In this document: in pieces, positions 61,619 through 64,000 of the stretch
Numbering within the stretch: the stretch's first letter is position 1
Layout of the letters: every line of letters begins with the position of its first letter
Assembly: GCA_947629985.1 (NCBI GenBank)
Contig: CANRFV010000001.1
Span: forward strand, 113,329-177,328
Direction: 5' to 3'
Length of the DNA stretch: 64,000 nucleotides
DNA from: an uncultured Clostridia bacterium
GTDB lineage: Bacteria > Bacillota > Clostridia > Christensenellales > CAG-314
The notes under the pieces: generated by a model
Seen by the model: the letters and a program-made list of their open reading frames with translations, nothing else
What the model was told of the DNA's origin: nothing
Databases searched by the model: none
Position numbers and translations under genes: made by a program

Positions 61619-62470
61619 CTACTGTTGCGACGGAAGATCGAACGTTATCTTGCCCAATTTTCCTTTGCGGAAATCGTCCAATATCGCCTTGGAGCAACGC
61701 CCCGTATCTATTTCGCCTCCGCGCATAATAAAACCGCGCCGTTTGGCAATAACGTTAAAAATATCTTCCGACGTTTCGCTCGGCAAACATTCTATATTAT
61801 ACCGCTCCGAAATGCACTTGGGATAAAGTTGTCGCAACTGCGCGATCAATTCAAGCGCCAACTCGTACAAATCTACAACTTCGTCCTTAATACTGCCGAT
61901 AAAACACAAGCGCGCAGCGACGATATCGTCGTCGAACTTGGGCCACAGCGTACCGGGAGTATCCAACAGTTCCAATCCAGATTGCAAACGCACCCATTGT
62001 TTACCCTTTGTTACGCCGGGCTTGTCGCCCGTAATGACGGCTTTTTTGCCGGACAAACAGTTGATTATCGTAGACTTGCCGCAATTAGGCACCCCGATGA
62101 TAATACAACGAACAGGCTTAAATATGCCTTTTTGAGCGTTTTTTGCGCGCAAATTTGCGGTAATTGCCGCAAAAGCGTCGGATATTTTGGACGCTTGCGC
62201 CGAAGCGGTTGCGGTAACCTTTACGTACGGCGCGCCCGTTTGCTCAAAGTAAGCGCACCACTTGTCCAATTTGGACATATCCGCCAAATCGCACTTATTC
62301 AAAATAAATACGCATGGCTTGTTGCCCACCACCGACTCAAAACTCGGGTTGAAACAAGCGCCGGGTGCGCGCGCGTCGAGAACGTACCCGACGGCGTCAA
62401 CTGTTTTTACGCTGTCCTGCATCATGCGCAGCGCCTTTGTCATGTGCCCGGGAAACCACTGTATTTTCAT
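61619..62470 (-). CDS. rbgA: Ribosome biogenesis GTPase RbgA/YlqF
   Basis: Circularly permuted GTPase needed for 50S assembly. From ATG 62470 the 283 residues begin MKIQWFPGHMTKALRMM, with G4 NKCDLAD before G1 GVPNCGKSTIINCL and G3 DTPGT, the permuted order of YlqF. It starts as ATGA on the trmD stop. Confidence 0.95.
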   Translation of the reverse strand: MKIQWFPGHMTKALRMMQDSVKTVDAVGYVLDARAPGACFNPSFESVVGNKPCVFILNKCDLADMSKLDKWCAYFEQTGAPYVKVTATASAQASKISDAFAAITANLRAKNAQKGIFKPVRCIIIGVPNCGKSTIINCLSGKKAVITGDKPGVTKGKQWVRLQSGLELLDTPGTLWPKFDDDIVAARLCFIGSIKDEVVDLYELALELIAQLRQLYPKCISERYNIECLPSETSEDIFNVIAKRRGFIMRGGEIDTGRCSKAILDDFRKGKLGKITFDLPSQQ

Positions 62471-63141
62471 TTGTCCTCCAACAAGTCGGGACGCATTTTG
62501 CGCGTAATAAGCAACGCTTGCTCTTGTCGCCACTTGTCCACCATAGCGTGATTGCCGCTTACAAGCACCTCGGGGACGGACATTCCCATAAATTCCTGCG
62601 GGCGCGTATATTGCGGATATTCCAACATCGCTTGCGAAAAAGATTCGTCCACGGTAGATTGGCTGTTGCCCAAAACGTCTGGAACGTACCGCAAAATGCT
62701 GTCGATTAGCACCATCGCGGGGATCTCTCCGCCCGACAACACATAGTCGCCAATTGAAATTTCTTCGTCGATATCGATGTCCAACACTCGCTGGTCAACG
62801 CCTTCGTAATGGCCGCACAATATCAGCAGACGGTCGCATTGCGACAGTTGACGTACGCGCGCCTGTGTAAGCGTTGCGCCGCGCGGAGACATATAAATAC
62901 GCCGCGCAGTATGCTCCGGATCCACTGCCGATATGCAATCATGAATTGGTTGCGGCAACATTACCATACCTGCGCCGCCGCCGAAAGGCGCGTCATCGCA
63001 ACGCTTGTGCTTGTCTTGCGAATAATCGCGAATGTTATGGCAAACAAGCGTGTACAACCCTTTTTCGCGCGCTTTGCCCGTAAGAGAACTGTTTAGCGCG
63101 TCGAACATTTCGGGAAATAACGTAAGGACGTCAATCTTCAT
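62467..63141 (-). CDS. trmD: tRNA (guanine-N1)-methyltransferase TrmD
   Basis: Methylates G37 of tRNAs using SAM (SPOUT/knot fold). From ATG 63141 the 224 residues begin MKIDVLTLFPEMF and show CDDAPFGGGAGMVM (about 46-59), LILCGHYEGVDQRV and DEEISIGDYVLSGGEIPAM, the knot region. It overlaps the end of rimM by 11 bases. Confidence 0.96.
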   Translation of the reverse strand: MKIDVLTLFPEMFDALNSSLTGKAREKGLYTLVCHNIRDYSQDKHKRCDDAPFGGGAGMVMLPQPIHDCISAVDPEHTARRIYMSPRGATLTQARVRQLSQCDRLLILCGHYEGVDQRVLDIDIDEEISIGDYVLSGGEIPAMVLIDSILRYVPDVLGNSQSTVDESFSQAMLEYPQYTRPQEFMGMSVPEVLVSGNHAMVDKWRQEQALLITRKMRPDLLEDK

Positions 63142-63628
63142 ACACTGCCACCTCCGCAAACGCTTTGCCGTTTACCGTTACCGTTTTGCTTAACAGATTT
63201 ACATCGGCGCACAAACTTTTTACAAAAGGAAAAGACACCGCCGCCTTGCCGCCGCAAACAATTACGTCGGCTGCGCCGTACTGCAAAATATCCGTTATCG
63301 TGCCCACTTCGGTAAAGTCGTCCAATAGCACTTTGCACCCCAACAAATCTTGTACAAAATAGCGGTCGGACGACAGAACGATGCTGTCCTTGTCGGCAAA
63401 TACCGTCCAATTGCGCAATTGCTCCGCGGCATTTCTGTCGTTTATTCCGTCAAGCAAAAAATAGCCGAAAGCGCCGTCTGTGCGAAAATTTCGCACGGCG
63501 TAACTATTAGACCCGATATACAACTGTTTTAAGTTTTTTAGCATTTCGGGCGAATCGAGATAACACGATGTTTTTATTTCGCCCTTTATGCCCTGTGCTT
63601 TGAGCACTTCGCCTATTTCCAATTTCAT
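63131..63628 (-). CDS. rimM: Ribosome maturation factor RimM
   Basis: 16S rRNA processing factor that binds S19. From ATG 63628 the 165 residues begin MKLEIGEVLKAQGIKGEIKT and contain the N-terminal RimM barrel and the PRC-like C-terminal barrel (VQDLLGCKVLLDDFTEVGTI). No ribosome-binding site is visible before the ATG. A longer reading upstream runs through a hairpin and is rejected. Normal khpA-rimM-trmD order. Confidence 0.92.
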   Translation of the reverse strand: MKLEIGEVLKAQGIKGEIKTSCYLDSPEMLKNLKQLYIGSNSYAVRNFRTDGAFGYFLLDGINDRNAAEQLRNWTVFADKDSIVLSSDRYFVQDLLGCKVLLDDFTEVGTITDILQYGAADVIVCGGKAAVSFPFVKSLCADVNLLSKTVTVNGKAFAEVAVYED

Positions 63629-63694
63629 AATGTACGATTTTGCGCAACGCGCCGCATATAAACGCAAGCAAAAGAACACACCGATACAAACAAA

Positions 63695-63722
63695 TTGCCA
63701 CAAGACGATGTTCTTGTGGCAA
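63695..63722. terminator. Hairpin between khpA and rimM
   Basis: TTGCCACAAGA / TCTTGTGGCAA perfect 11-bp stem with a 6-nt loop followed by TTTGTTTG on the minus strand, six bases after the khpA stop. A likely terminator or attenuator that lowers rimM-trmD expression relative to rpsP-khpA. Confidence 0.65.
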
Positions 63723-63727
63723 AGTAA

Positions 63728-63958
63728 TCAGTCCTCTATCTCGATGTTGTATCTTTTTCCCTGTTTGATACCGATAGCCTTTGCAAGAGAACGTATAGCC
63801 ATAGCTATTTTTCCCTGCTTGCCTATAACTTTACCGATGTCGTTTTCGGCTACACGTATGGTTATAGTTTCAACGCCGTCCTTCTGTTCAGACGTAATGT
63901 TGACGGCGCTCTTGTCCTCAACAAGTTGTTCAACTATATACGTTACAAGTTCTAACAT
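63728..63958 (-). CDS. khpA: KH-domain RNA-binding protein KhpA (YlqC)
   Basis: Small KH protein that pairs with KhpB and binds RNA in many Gram-positives. From ATG 63958 the 76 residues begin MLELVTYIVEQLVED and contain the GxxG KH loop in GKVIGKQGKIAMAIRSL (about 43-59). The start has GAGG seven bases upstream; a TTG four codons earlier is less likely. Confidence 0.94.
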   Translation of the reverse strand: MLELVTYIVEQLVEDKSAVNITSEQKDGVETITIRVAENDIGKVIGKQGKIAMAIRSLAKAIGIKQGKRYNIEIED

Positions 63959-63970
63959 AATTTGCCTCAA

Positions 63971-64000
63971 TTACGCCTTGTGGACTTTCTTGGGCTCGAT
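63971..64000 (-). CDS. rpsP: Probable 30S ribosomal protein S16, last nine codons
   Basis: An open frame entering from the right edge ends with IEPKKVHKA and a TAA at 63973-63971, 12 bp before the khpA ATG. The basic C-terminus and the conserved rpsP-khpA-rimM-trmD order suggest rpsP; the remainder is outside the window. Confidence 0.5.
   Translation of the reverse strand: MEPKKVHKA

Noticed and set aside
1-64000. tRNA or rRNA genes
   Set aside because: No cloverleaf-like T-arm (GGTTCGAATC type) with acceptor pairing or rRNA-like stretches was noticed on either strand; a tRNAscan run would be needed to exclude them fully.

Overview
The window looks like the chromosome of an endospore-forming, Gram-positive Bacillota of the Clostridia type, probably an uncultured anaerobe. 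Support: a complete spoIIIAA-AH operon and spoIVB, the MEP isoprenoid pathway genes, class II GalT, RnpM/YlxR, and the gene order rpsB-tsf-pyrH-frr-uppS-cdsA-dxr-rseP-ispG-(polC locus)-rimP-nusA-rnpM-ylxQ-infB-rbfA-nrnA-truB-ribF, which is a Clostridia hallmark. Nearly all genes lie on the minus strand, so transcription runs from high to low coordinates. No tRNA, rRNA, CRISPR array, transposase or prophage gene was seen.

Left end (1-8.4 kb): a Leloir galactose cluster (partial galM, galE, galK, galT) on the minus strand, interrupted by an AT-rich accessory gene of the DUF6119/TIGR04141 family. Divergent from galT are two tandem AraC-type regulators (one with a PocR sensor domain) and a GT8 glycosyltransferase. 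8.5-24.3 kb: spoIVB, recN, argR, dxs, oapA, a ~600-nt noncoding RNA gene that I assign to OLE RNA, ispA, xseB, xseA, folD, nusB, asp23 and the spoIIIA operon, followed by an AT-rich noncoding stretch with a degenerate ~164-bp tandem repeat.

24.3-44.9 kb: efp, an aminopeptidase P, an endonuclease IV-like TIM barrel, then the translation/transcription superoperon (ribF back to rimP) and the lipid/MEP/translation superoperon (ispG back to rpsB). At the polC position sits a 548-residue protein that resembles only the N-terminal part of PolC and has lost the exonuclease catalytic residues. 45.3-49.5 kb: a DUF1292 protein with Cys/His-rich tails, ruvX, a 40-residue peptide, the iscR-nifS-nifU iron-sulfur operon and trxA. 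49.5-64 kb: rseC, aspS, hslU, hslV, trmFO, topA, dprA, comM, rplS, yraN, rnhB, rbgA, trmD, rimM, khpA and the last codons of a probable rpsP.

The main discovery is the OLE RNA-OapA pair, embedded between ispA and dxs. The RNA has its own promoter just after a terminator for ispA, complementary 5' and 3' ends, and the OapA membrane-protein gene directly downstream, two bases from dxs. Further points of interest are the pseudo-PolC, a FolD without its catalytic lysine, an apparent frameshift at the SpoIVB C-terminus, and a dispersed 23-bp palindrome in at least four intergenic regions.
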